Of a DNA stretch of 16,004 bases, positions 1-7,625 are shown in pieces. The position numbers and the translations under genes are program-made. This DNA comes from Thalassiosira profunda (lineage: Eukaryota > Bacillariophyta > Thalassiosirophyceae > Thalassiosirales > Thalassiosiraceae). A model generated the notes under the pieces. That model made no database searches and was not told where the DNA came from. It saw only the letters and a list, made by a program, of their open reading frames with translations. The stretch lies in NCBI GenBank assembly GCA_036939355.1, contig JALLAP010000540.1, positions 1-16,004 on the forward strand. Direction: 5' to 3'. The first letter of the stretch is position 1. The number at the start of each line of letters is the position of its first letter.

Positions 1-611
1 CAACCAATACTCCGGCCGACAACTGCTGGGTCATGGCGCCTCATCAGTGGGCCAACGAGGGATGCACTGCAGTTCATGATCGCAACGATACAATTGGAGC
101 ACCGGTGAACGCTGTCGGTGGCGGCGTGTATGCATTAGAGTGGGACCCGGCGAACCACTACATGAAATCATGGGTGTTCTCTCCCGACATCCCGCAAAAC
201 TTGCAAGATGCCATCGATACGGCCGGAAAGGATCCTTCGGAGAGGGTCATGCCGGACCCGTATTCTTGGGGCCTTCCGTATGCATACTTTGCTGTCGGGG
301 ATACCACCGGCTGCTCGGCCGATCACTTCAAAAATATGCGGCTTGTGTTTAACCTCGCTTTTTGCGGCAACGTCGCCGGCAACCGGTTCTCGAGGGAATG
401 CCCTGCCCTTGCGAAAAAGTTCAACACAACCAACGAATGGGGTGCTCACGATCCGGTGCTGACCTGCAACGCTTACATCGAATCCAACCCGAAGGCCCTG
501 GAGGAAGCGTACTGGAAAATCAAGGGAGTCTTTGTCTACGAAAGAGAGTACGAAAAGCCAAAGAAGCAGCAATCTAATAAGGACGAGGAGGCCGGCGAGG
601 AAGAGTCCTGA
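1..611 (+). CDS. GH16 family beta-glucanase, C-terminal part (5' end outside window)
   Basis: The frame is open from base 3 and runs to TGA at 609-611, giving 202 residues of a protein that starts upstream; the internal ATG at 33 is not taken as the start. The run GGGVYALEW followed by WVFSP, then PDPYSWGLPYAYF, HFKNMRLVFNLAFCG and a final EAYWKIKGVFVY matches the C-terminal half of the fungal/protist laminarinase branch of glycoside hydrolase family 16. That family cleaves beta-1,3 or mixed beta-1,3/1,4 glucans by a retaining mechanism. The catalytic ExDxxE region lies upstream and is not visible, so activity cannot be judged. Several cysteines suggest a secreted or lumenal protein. After the domain comes a Lys/Glu-rich tail of about 18 residues that looks disordered. 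In a diatom the likely substrate would be chrysolaminarin or wall glucan (inference). Family call is confident; substrate is not. Confidence 0.85.
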   Translation, partial: TNTPADNCWVMAPHQWANEGCTAVHDRNDTIGAPVNAVGGGVYALEWDPANHYMKSWVFSPDIPQNLQDAIDTAGKDPSERVMPDPYSWGLPYAYFAVGDTTGCSADHFKNMRLVFNLAFCGNVAGNRFSRECPALAKKFNTTNEWGAHDPVLTCNAYIESNPKALEEAYWKIKGVFVYEREYEKPKKQQSNKDEEAGEEES

Positions 612-641
612 GCCAGCAATGGATGGGATGCACTAACTGTA

Positions 642-674
642 GCGTAACAATTTTGGGTCAATTTTGCGTAACAA
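642..674. repeat. Short direct repeats in the GH16-BRAP intergenic gap
   Basis: The 198-bp gap 612-809 holds no gene. GCGTAACAA occurs at 642-650 and 666-674, and CAATTTTG at 648-655 and 659-666, so the two repeats interlock with spacings of 24 and 11 bp. The position fits either the GH16 3' UTR or the promoter of the downstream BRAP-like gene. No function is claimed. Confidence 0.4.
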
Positions 675-809
675 GTAACGCACTCCTCACCGCTCCAAAC
701 CCAAACCCGCCACTCCCACGCCTGCACCGCCCTCGCCCGGTCGACCACTGAGCACACACTCTTCGTGAGAGCAGGCCGGACCCTCCTGATGGCTGCGTTG
801 TCGTAAAAG

Positions 810-3008
810 ATGAGCGGCTCTGGCGCAGGAAGTTTTCACATCGCCTACTGCCCAGCGGCCAGAGATGATGGGGAAAATTGCAACGGCGACGGTGGAACAG
901 GAACACGCCAACCCGTAGCGATACGACGGGCGTCGTCTATCCAGCTATATCGATGTCGGTCTCCTCATTTGCATAACAATGGCGGCGCCAATCAGGAGGA
1001 TCCTTTCTTCTCTGACAATTTGGCAGGAAAGTCGGGGGACGACGATTGCCACTGCTGCTGCTGTCGGGCAGAGAGATATCCAGATTCGTTGCTCTCCCCT
1101 CCTCCAACCGCATCTTCGTTTGCGTCTGGCAAATGTGCGGAGGCAGCAATATCATCTTGTGACGCAAACCTCATGCTAGCAGTGCTGGTGCCTTCGTCCC
1201 TGACGCAAAATCTCATCACTATTGCGGATGATACACACGACAACAACAACCGGGGAGGAGGGAGCAATATATTGATTGAAGCTGAGTTAGAGCTGAGAAA
1301 GTCCATTCACCATTGTCTGTGCCAAAGCGACCAACGACGTAAAGCTATTGGGGAGAGCTCGACAGCAGATAGAGCGGCCACCTACCCCGAACTGTTTGTC
1401 TGCGGCATCATTACATCGAACGGTGTCGGCCACTGTGCCAATTTTCCAGCCGACGTGGTTCTTTTAGCGCCAGAAATGCACAGTGGAGGCTCTGATGGCG
1501 ATCGACAACAGATCATTTCACATTACTGCAATCTGCTCAATCACGAGACGGCGTCAGATGCACCTTGGTCGGTGATCAAAGCGTTTCCCGTCAGCACTCT
1601 GTCAATTTCACGAGACAATTCTGGGACGGACTCAGCAATTAACAGACATGCAAAGGGCTTTGACACGGCTGCGATTCCGTGCTGCCCTGTGTGCTTGAAT
1701 CTCATCGAGCCTACGCGCTTGGGATTGCCTGGGCTGAAATCACGCCACAAATGCTCTCAATGGTGCTCGAGTTCAAACAACAACTTTCACGAACACCCTT
1801 GTCCAAACGAAATGAAGTTTCTGCCGTGGCCCCCACCTGCTGAGTGCGCTGCGTGCCAACAACGAATGCGTTCCATAGAAATGAGTGAAGGCGGGTACCG
1901 TCGGTCTGCTTCAATGAATGACTCGCCATTGTCATCACCAATATCAAATCACAACAGCGCGTCTGCATCACTGAGACGCACTGTCACCGAGTATCCGCAA
2001 CGCTATCATCCGTTGACCTGCAACCAATGCTCACACTCAACAACCCTCTGGGTTTGTCTGACTTGCGGAGTCGTCGGCTGTGGCCGTTACACGCTCAAGC
2101 ACGCGGCCGAGCATTACACCGTCGAAGGCCACCCGTACAGTCTGGAGTTGGCAACTGGACGAATTTGGGACTATGAGAACGGAGATTTCGTTCATCGCAA
2201 AGACTTGGTCGAATGCCCTGTGCTGTCAACGATGTGGGGCATTGCGGGGGGTGATAGTGCACTGATTGCGCCTTCTTCGCCGCGCAGCAGTCTTCGCAGA
2301 GGAGACAGCAACTCGCTATCCGATGCTGGCGATCGCAACGGATGGAGGAAAGAAGAATCAAATGAAGGCCTGAGCTGTGGTGAACACGATGGGCTCGAAG
2401 AGTCAATAGCTTCTTGCCACAATGGTCACCATCCGCATGCAGCACGAGCAAACTCAAAGCTATCAGCTCAACCAAAGAAGTCCATTATGCTGAGTGAGGA
2501 ATACGAGGCCCTTCTGCAGAGTGCTTTGGAGGACCAGTCCATGCATTTCGAAGGCGAGCTATCTCGCATACGAGCAGAGCTTGCATCCTCACGCATACGA
2601 AGCAATCAGATATCAGACAGAGAAGCACGCGAGATTCGCGCTATGCAAAAGGACAGCGAACGGCTGAAGTTGGACGTGGAGCGGCTATCCTCTACTCTGC
2701 TGGAAGCTCAAGCAATCGAAGCAAAGCATCGGTCACTGTCACAGCGTTTGTTGCGGGAGCAGTCGATATCGAAGGACCTTCTAGAAAAGATTCGCAAGGA
2801 AACGCTGGCAGAGCACGAATCATGCGCACTTCGGGTGGAGGACATGCAAATGCAGATCTCCGATCTGACAGCCAATTTAAGCGTCATGTCGCAGTTTGCA
2901 AAGAACGAGGAGTTGAGCCAGGCGCAGATATTCGGCACTATTGGCGGAGAGGAGACAGCGCCTCGACAACGAGGAAAGAAGAACAGGAGAGGAAGGAAGA
3001 AGGGCTAA
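810..3008 (+). CDS. BRAP: BRAP-like (BRCA1-associated protein 2) RING-type/ZnF-UBP protein
   Basis: A single open exon gives 732 residues. ATG 810 has A at -3. The clearest domain is a UBP-type zinc finger at about 398-470 (CNQCSHSTTLWVCLTCG, then CGRYTLKHAAEHY, GHPYSLEL, IWDYENGDF), a ubiquitin-binding fold. Just before it, at 291-349, a Cys/His-rich stretch (CPVCL, RHKCSQWC, FHEHPC, ECAAC) sits where BRAP proteins carry their RING finger, but its spacing is not canonical. A long charged coiled coil follows at about 560-700, then a basic tail ending KKNRRGRKKG. Residues 118-265 may be a diverged BRAP2 RRM-like domain (LMLAVLVPSSLTQNLITIA, YCNLLNH); this is tentative. The order RRM-like, RING, ZnF-UBP, coiled coil is that of BRAP/IMP, a cytoplasmic E3 ligase tied to Ras-MAPK signalling and nuclear-import cargo retention in animals. 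The Ser/Asn-rich linkers look disordered. The 3' end is 21 bp from the convergent transporter stop. Confidence 0.82.
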   Translation: MSGSGAGSFHIAYCPAARDDGENCNGDGGTGTRQPVAIRRASSIQLYRCRSPHLHNNGGANQEDPFFSDNLAGKSGDDDCHCCCCRAERYPDSLLSPPPTASSFASGKCAEAAISSCDANLMLAVLVPSSLTQNLITIADDTHDNNNRGGGSNILIEAELELRKSIHHCLCQSDQRRKAIGESSTADRAATYPELFVCGIITSNGVGHCANFPADVVLLAPEMHSGGSDGDRQQIISHYCNLLNHETASDAPWSVIKAFPVSTLSISRDNSGTDSAINRHAKGFDTAAIPCCPVCLNLIEPTRLGLPGLKSRHKCSQWCSSSNNNFHEHPCPNEMKFLPWPPPAECAACQQRMRSIEMSEGGYRRSASMNDSPLSSPISNHNSASASLRRTVTEYPQRYHPLTCNQCSHSTTLWVCLTCGVVGCGRYTLKHAAEHYTVEGHPYSLELATGRIWDYENGDFVHRKDLVECPVLSTMWGIAGGDSALIAPSSPRSSLRRGDSNSLSDAGDRNGWRKEESNEGLSCGEHDGLEESIASCHNGHHPHAARANSKLSAQPKKSIMLSEEYEALLQSALEDQSMHFEGELSRIRAELASSRIRSNQISDREAREIRAMQKDSERLKLDVERLSSTLLEAQAIEAKHRSLSQRLLREQSISKDLLEKIRKETLAEHESCALRVEDMQMQISDLTANLSVMSQFAKNEELSQAQIFGTIGGEETAPRQRGKKNRRGRKKG

Positions 3009-3029
3009 CAGGAAGAAGTTGCTCTTATA

Positions 3030-4181
3030 TCATTTCCTGCCTCTGCCAACATACCCCACTGCAAGACCTCCCGCTACGAGACAACCGGATATCACATGCA
3101 CCCCAGTCATTGGCTTGGGGAATATGACGTAACTCAGTACGACAGTGGCCACTTTTCGGAGAGTAGCAACTGCAACCGCCACTGCAGGACCGCTTCGTCG
3201 TATCAATTCTGTGTAAGCCAGTACGGCGGTGCCCAAACCCAGCCCAACAGATGCGTGGAGCAACAGAAAATGCGGATGCGTGGCGAGGAATGAAACAATG
3301 GGGATTGCCGATCCGCTGAATATCGTCGTCAGCAGCAGGATTGTAAACCCAACGGTATTAGTGTTGACCATGAGGGCCGACGACGACAGCCCACCTGATT
3401 GCAATGCTTTGTGCTTGATCGAATCACTCCGATCTTCCTCTTTTCCACTGATCAAAGATGTCATCTCCAATTCTGCGTCGTCGCTGTCTTTTCTTGGCAC
3501 CGGTGGAGTTAGAGCGTTGCCTCCAGCTGTCCCTGTCATCATCAATTGCTGTTGGATGTTGGGCACGAGCGCATCGCAAACTACGCTTGTAGCCAGCAGC
3601 CCAATGCCCATCCAGTGCCCTCCAGATTGTGCTGCATCGTTGGACTCTCCTTTGCTCCCAAAATCGTCCGGTGACATGCAGAAGCCTGCAGCACCGAGGC
3701 AAAGAAGCACTGCAGAGGAATACTCCCACGCGCCATAATCCCTCTTCTTTACCACTTTCCCCGACCTTTCTGCCAATGCATCCATCACGACGCCCACAAG
3801 CATTGTGGGGATGAGTTTGGCACTCTTGAAGACCACCTTTGTGACGTACGTTATGCCTTCGTATCCCAAGCTCATTGTCGCACAAGCGGTGGCGCCGTAC
3901 ACGACGGTGCTCAGCTTGATGTAGGTGAATAACTGCCCGCGCGTTCTCGGAAAGGACCTGATCACATCGCCCCCGGAGCATCCAAGCGACAGCACCAGAG
4001 GCAGCAGCACGCAGAAACCAAACTGAAACATCGTAATTGACGTTGCAAGATGGGGGAATTGCTGGTATGTCGTCGAGAGCGATTCCAGCGCCAGCTCGTG
4101 CCCCACCATACACGAAAAGAAGAGCAAGATGAACGGCAGCGTTGCAGCGAGGCTGCTGTTGTTGTTGATGATGGGTGGCAT
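3030..4181 (-). CDS. SLC35B-type nucleotide-sugar/PAPS transporter (UAA family)
   Basis: The frame extends upstream to about 4250 but has no ATG there; the first ATG is at 4181 with A at -3, giving 383 residues. The protein is strongly hydrophobic with roughly 8-10 membrane segments, beginning LAATLPFILLFFSC at 11-24. The diagnostic motif is VVFKSAKLIPTMLVGVV at 117-132, the VxFKSxKxIPVM signature of SLC35B proteins. The C-terminal LRKVATVVLSYVIFPKPMTG at 341-360 matches the family's last hydrophobic pair. SLC35B2/B3 carry PAPS into the Golgi lumen in exchange for nucleotide, while other members carry UDP-galactose or similar; the motif is closest by eye to the B2/B3 branch, but the substrate is inferred. 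A hydrophilic stretch of about 50 residues (216-268), rich in Asp, Glu and Ser, interrupts the usual helix spacing. The C-terminus is basic (GRGRK). Confidence 0.83.
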   Translation of the reverse strand: MPPIINNNSSLAATLPFILLFFSCMVGHELALESLSTTYQQFPHLATSITMFQFGFCVLLPLVLSLGCSGGDVIRSFPRTRGQLFTYIKLSTVVYGATACATMSLGYEGITYVTKVVFKSAKLIPTMLVGVVMDALAERSGKVVKKRDYGAWEYSSAVLLCLGAAGFCMSPDDFGSKGESNDAAQSGGHWMGIGLLATSVVCDALVPNIQQQLMMTGTAGGNALTPPVPRKDSDDAELEMTSLISGKEEDRSDSIKHKALQSGGLSSSALMVNTNTVGFTILLLTTIFSGSAIPIVSFLATHPHFLLLHASVGLGLGTAVLAYTELIRRSGPAVAVAVATLRKVATVVLSYVIFPKPMTGVHVISGCLVAGGLAVGYVGRGRK

Positions 4182-4207
4182 GCTGTTGCAATTGCAATTG
4201 CAACAGC
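4182..4207. repeat. 26-bp perfect palindrome abutting the transporter start codon
   Basis: The 13-base arm GCTGTTGCAATTG (4182-4194) is followed with no spacer by its exact reverse complement (4195-4207). On the minus strand it ends one base before the ATG at 4181, so it lies in the transporter's 5' leader or promoter. It contains two CAATTG cores. Confidence 0.9.
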
Positions 4208-4504
4208 CAGATTCAGCGGAGACAATTTTCACCACCGACCGGGCCGCCACACAAGAGGGCCCGCCGACGGAACGAAATGGCCGAGGAGCGGCTCTGCCCC
4301 ACTACGCCATCGCCTCCGTGAATGGTGGCGGCTGCATGCCGTCAGATGCCGTCGTTCCGGTGTGGGTAAACTCGTGACTCGGATTTGGCGCGGTCACGAG
4401 TGGTCCATTTTGCTCATTTATTTTTTATTTCCGCCTCGCGCCTGCTCCCTCCTGCCTGGCCCTCTTGCTCCATCCCTCCACACCAACCCAGGAGCATTGC
4501 AGCC
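4182..4504. promoter_or_regulatory. Divergent intergenic region between the transporter and cohesin acetyltransferase genes
   Basis: These 323 bp separate two head-to-head genes and hold no ORF with coding character. They include the 26-bp palindrome at the left edge and a T-rich run near 4420 (ATTTATTTTTTATTT). A C/T-rich tract follows and ends in CCCAG at 4487-4491, just before ATG 4505. A GTAAAC at 4366 with that CAG could define a 126-nt 5' UTR intron of the acetyltransferase gene; this is speculative. A shared bidirectional promoter is the simplest reading. Confidence 0.5.
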
Positions 4505-6010
4505 ATGAAGAGCAGCAGCGGCAAGGGCGGCAGCGGGCCGTCCATCTTGGATTACTTCTCGAAGTCAAAGCGAACGAAGGCGCCGAAGTCACGGTCCACG
4601 CCTCCCTCGTTTGGCACGTCGGGCACGCCTCACGCCGATGGTGCAGGCGCAATGAATGCCACCAAAACGCCAGCCTCGGTGGTCAGCGACGACTCTGCGA
4701 AAGAACAGCATTCGGCTCAATCGGATGCCGCAGGAGGGAACAAGCCAGCGTGCCGCAAACGCCCACATCTCGGTGCACCCGCCAGCTCTGCGCACACGCC
4801 GGACACACATGGACCAAACACTCCGCCGTCGCCAACCACAGAGGGCTCTCCGCCTGCCGAGAGAGGTGACGGTGCGATTGGTGGGAAGAGGAGCGCTCAC
4901 TCGTCAGAGACGCCTCCCACAAATGACGCTCACAACATGACCACGCCTCGAACTCCTCCGACACCGGACACATGGAGAGGTTGCCCGGTGGTTCAGGTGC
5001 AGAAAGAGAACGTGTCCAATTATGCAGGCGCCGATACACCAGGCGATGGGAAGGGGAGTCCGACGGCCAAAGGAGGCGCAGGCACTCCCCAGTGTTTGTT
5101 GGAACCGGATGATGCTCGATTTCGCGGCCTCTCCCACCGGCAGCCACAGCGTGAACAACTGAACATGGGCACGCCCTCCACAATTGGCACGCCATCCACG
5201 GCACCCCCTGCCAACCCTCCGTCCAACAACTTCTTTGGAAAGTATCCCGCAACGACTAAGAGCTCATTGGGCAAATCCAAGAAAGCGAGGGGCACGGACC
5301 AGACCGCGCAGGCCAAACCGGCCAAGAAGCAAAAGCAAACCAATCAACTCTTCCTCGACTTTGGCCAAAATTCGTTCGGGAAGCGAACGATTTGCGGCAT
5401 TTGCGGGATGATGCGCGTTCATGGACTGGACGAGGACGATGCGGAACATGCCAAAGTCTGCAAGGAGTACAAGGAGGGCGTCGCTTGCGCGGGGTGGAAG
5501 AACGAGAGGTGCGTTGGGACATTCGGGAAGGACAGGATTTTGGAGGTGCGCCCAGACGATGCGCCGCAGCACCAAAAGAAAGTGAGGGACGTGAAGGCAA
5601 TTGTCGACAAAGAGCTGGGGTTTGCGAGTAGGAGCAGTGTCGATCCTTCTGGTGCAGATGCGGCCATGACGTCGTATTTGTACATCTCGAAGAAGCGAGT
5701 GGTGGGCCTTCTCACGGTGAAGCGAATTCAGCGAGCCTATGCGTACCTTCCGAGCAAAGAAGGTGACTCTATTTCCCGCTCGTTGAAACCAGCCAGAGCG
5801 CTCCTCGGGGTGCACCAGATTTGGGTGCACAAAGCCCATCGCCAGAAGGGCATTGCTTCCAACCTGGTCACCGCCGCGAGGGACCACTTGATATTCGGCA
5901 TGGCGGTGCCTTTAGAGTTGGTGGCGTTCAGCAGTCCAACGGATGAGGGATTGAGATTCGCCCAGGGCTACATCGGGTCGGAGAAACCGTTGATTTACGA
6001 TATTCACTGA
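4505..6010 (+). CDS. ECO1: Cohesin acetyltransferase, Eco1/Ctf7/ESCO family
   Basis: The first in-frame ATG is 4505 (501 residues); the frame is open further upstream but without ATG. Residues 11-18 (GPSILDYF) look like a PCNA-interacting box lacking the leading Gln, placed near the N-terminus as in yeast Eco1. Residues 30-230 are low complexity, with 16 Ser/Thr-Pro sites and a KEN motif at 167-169. A zinc-finger segment at 281-319 (QLFLDFGQNSFGKRTICGIC, then DEDDAEHAKVC) matches the ESCO C2H2-type finger, with the last ligand apparently Cys instead of His. The GNAT domain occupies about 385-501: the acetyl-CoA loop is HRQKGIAS (444-451), followed by the family hallmark AFSSPTDEGLRFAQGYIG. 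This enzyme acetylates Smc3 lysines at the replication fork to establish sister-chromatid cohesion. It acts in the nucleus. The downstream gene XRCC3 is convergent, 91 bp away. Confidence 0.93.
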   Translation: MKSSSGKGGSGPSILDYFSKSKRTKAPKSRSTPPSFGTSGTPHADGAGAMNATKTPASVVSDDSAKEQHSAQSDAAGGNKPACRKRPHLGAPASSAHTPDTHGPNTPPSPTTEGSPPAERGDGAIGGKRSAHSSETPPTNDAHNMTTPRTPPTPDTWRGCPVVQVQKENVSNYAGADTPGDGKGSPTAKGGAGTPQCLLEPDDARFRGLSHRQPQREQLNMGTPSTIGTPSTAPPANPPSNNFFGKYPATTKSSLGKSKKARGTDQTAQAKPAKKQKQTNQLFLDFGQNSFGKRTICGICGMMRVHGLDEDDAEHAKVCKEYKEGVACAGWKNERCVGTFGKDRILEVRPDDAPQHQKKVRDVKAIVDKELGFASRSSVDPSGADAAMTSYLYISKKRVVGLLTVKRIQRAYAYLPSKEGDSISRSLKPARALLGVHQIWVHKAHRQKGIASNLVTAARDHLIFGMAVPLELVAFSSPTDEGLRFAQGYIGSEKPLIYDIH

Positions 6011-6073
6011 GTATACTGCATGGTACCTAGGTATTTGTTGCTGGGTAATGACTCATCCAAACTAGCGCAAGCC

Positions 6074-6129
6074 TCACGAGATCGCAACCACGTGCCCGGT
6101 ATCACGAGATCGCAACCACATGCCCGGTA
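6074..6129. repeat. 28-bp tandem duplication across the XRCC3 stop codon
   Basis: Two adjacent 28-bp units, 6074-6101 and 6102-6129, differ by one base (G in the first and A in the second, at unit position 19). On the minus strand the second unit encodes the last residues (DTGHVVAIS) and the TGA of the XRCC3-like gene. The first unit lies directly after that stop as an untranslated copy with its own out-of-frame TGA. Confidence 0.92.
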
Positions 6130-7625
6130 TCAATGACGAAATACACTTCTCGTTCCGCTGGCGTGTTCACTGATTGAAGTACACGCGCCTTTCGCACTCT
6201 CATCTCTCGTTGGGCTGGTTTCCTGTCTCCGCCGCCTTTTGTCTGATCCACGCTGGCGTTCTCCTTCGGCATGGCAGCGATCATCCCATCCTTCCGTTGC
6301 AAAATATACCGCGTCGTAACACAGTTGGACCACGCCAATCCCAGCGCAGGTTCAACCTGCTCTGGATTCATGGGAAACGACAATGGATCTGGCGACGCAA
6401 CTCCCGTCTCTGGCGCTATCGAGGCAGTGACCTGGTTGGTGATCAAAATGGGAACGTCGTACGCGTCCGACAGCCGTCGCAGCTGGGACGAGACCCGCAA
6501 AAACCGCGCGCTTCGCTGGATGTGGAACATCGAGTTGCGCGAGTGCTGGAACAGCGGATCGCGGAAGCGGAAGAACCCGGCGATGCCGTCGAACGCCACG
6601 ATGCCGATCTTTTGGTGTCGGTTGTGATTTTCGAGGAGCTGGGGCAAATCCTGCTCCACAAAGTCGACAAACTCCTCCTCGTTGCGGATGGACAGCAGCC
6701 CAATCCGGGAGAGCACGTCTTTTGTTTCGTTGGGATCGTCCCTCGCCAGACGAGCTGCCGCAATCTTCTCCATCCGCATCGCAATGGTGCCCGAGGGGAT
6801 CCCCTCGCCCATCGTCACGTAGAGCGCCGTGTAGGTGGCCGCATCGCTGGCACCGTCGTCCCCCGGAAAGAGCAACGGCGTCATGGCGCACGTCACGCAC
6901 AGGTTCAGGCAAATTTGGGTCTTGCCCGCCCCACCCTCCCCCGAGAGCTCCGTGATGCCCGGTCCTAGCTCCCACACGCCCTCGTGTTGCTGTAGCTGCT
7001 GTTGTGTTGTTGGTCTCTCTATCATTCCGTCGTCTCCCTGCGTTTGGTTGCGGTGCATTTGTTGTTGCATTTGCTTCTTGGCGGGGGCATGTCGTCTGAA
7101 GAGGAACAACCTCGGCCTCAGCGAGGCACTCCCCCTACTTTCTGTTGACGATGGACCATTGCTGGCACTCGACATTTCTCGCCACGACCGACGCCACTGC
7201 TGCGTCGAGCGCATCATGTCCAATGCCGATGTCGACGAGGCAGCGTGCCCTCCCCGGGAAGTGGCCGAGGCCGCCTCCCTGCGATATCTATCAATAAACG
7301 CCTGTCTCTTCCGCGTCTTGGAATCAAGGACGACGGGGTCACTGGGAGACTTTTCCTTCAGGTACGGATTTTTCACCGGCGCCCTCGCCCTCGCGGGTTG
7401 TTCGTTGGCGTTGTGGGGGGACGTCCCCTGCGATGGATAAGACGGAATCATGACGCCACCGCAGGCACCATCGTCCGACGCCGCCGACGCGCTATTGGTC
7501 ACTGCGAGCGGGACAGTACCTGATGGACCGGCGTCGGTCGCTGCTGCCACCGAATCTGGCGACACCGCCATTGCGTTCCTCCCCTGCCTCTCAGAAGATG
7601 ATTCGTTGCACGGCCGGTCCAGCAT
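6102..7625 (-). CDS. XRCC3: RAD51 paralogue, XRCC3-like
   Basis: The frame is open from a TAA at 7680-7682, and the first ATG is at 7625 with G at -3, giving 507 residues. The RecA-type core starts at about 216: GITELSGEGGAGKTQICLNL holds Walker A GEGGAGKT (229-236). Walker B is GIVAFD (341-346), and LSDAYDVPILITNQVT (385-400) is the RAD51-family strand. VEPALGLAWSNCVTTRYIL (424-442) closely resembles plant XRCC3 and distinguishes it from other paralogues. XRCC3 pairs with RAD51C to promote RAD51 filament function and Holliday-junction steps in homologous recombination. Residues 1-215 are low complexity (Ser/Ala/Gln-rich, QQQLQQ) with no recognisable helix-hairpin-helix domain. A short Gly/Lys-rich insert lies near 453-472. 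An additional 5' exon cannot be excluded. The stop lies in a 28-bp tandem duplication. Confidence 0.8.
   Translation of the reverse strand: MLDRPCNESSSERQGRNAMAVSPDSVAAATDAGPSGTVPLAVTNSASAASDDGACGGVMIPSYPSQGTSPHNANEQPARARAPVKNPYLKEKSPSDPVVLDSKTRKRQAFIDRYRREAASATSRGGHAASSTSALDMMRSTQQWRRSWREMSSASNGPSSTESRGSASLRPRLFLFRRHAPAKKQMQQQMHRNQTQGDDGMIERPTTQQQLQQHEGVWELGPGITELSGEGGAGKTQICLNLCVTCAMTPLLFPGDDGASDAATYTALYVTMGEGIPSGTIAMRMEKIAAARLARDDPNETKDVLSRIGLLSIRNEEEFVDFVEQDLPQLLENHNRHQKIGIVAFDGIAGFFRFRDPLFQHSRNSMFHIQRSARFLRVSSQLRRLSDAYDVPILITNQVTASIAPETGVASPDPLSFPMNPEQVEPALGLAWSNCVTTRYILQRKDGMIAAMPKENASVDQTKGGGDRKPAQREMRVRKARVLQSVNTPAEREVYFVIDTGHVVAIS

Noticed and set aside
3424..4203. 259-codon ORF in another frame of the transporter gene
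   Set aside because: Low-complexity His/Arg/Gln composition with no membrane segments; the overlapping frame has the full SLC35B signature.
5000..5250. Thr-Pro-rich stretch of the acetyltransferase gene as a DNA tandem repeat
   Set aside because: The Thr-Pro sites are irregularly spaced with varied codons, so this is protein-level low complexity and not a nucleotide repeat.
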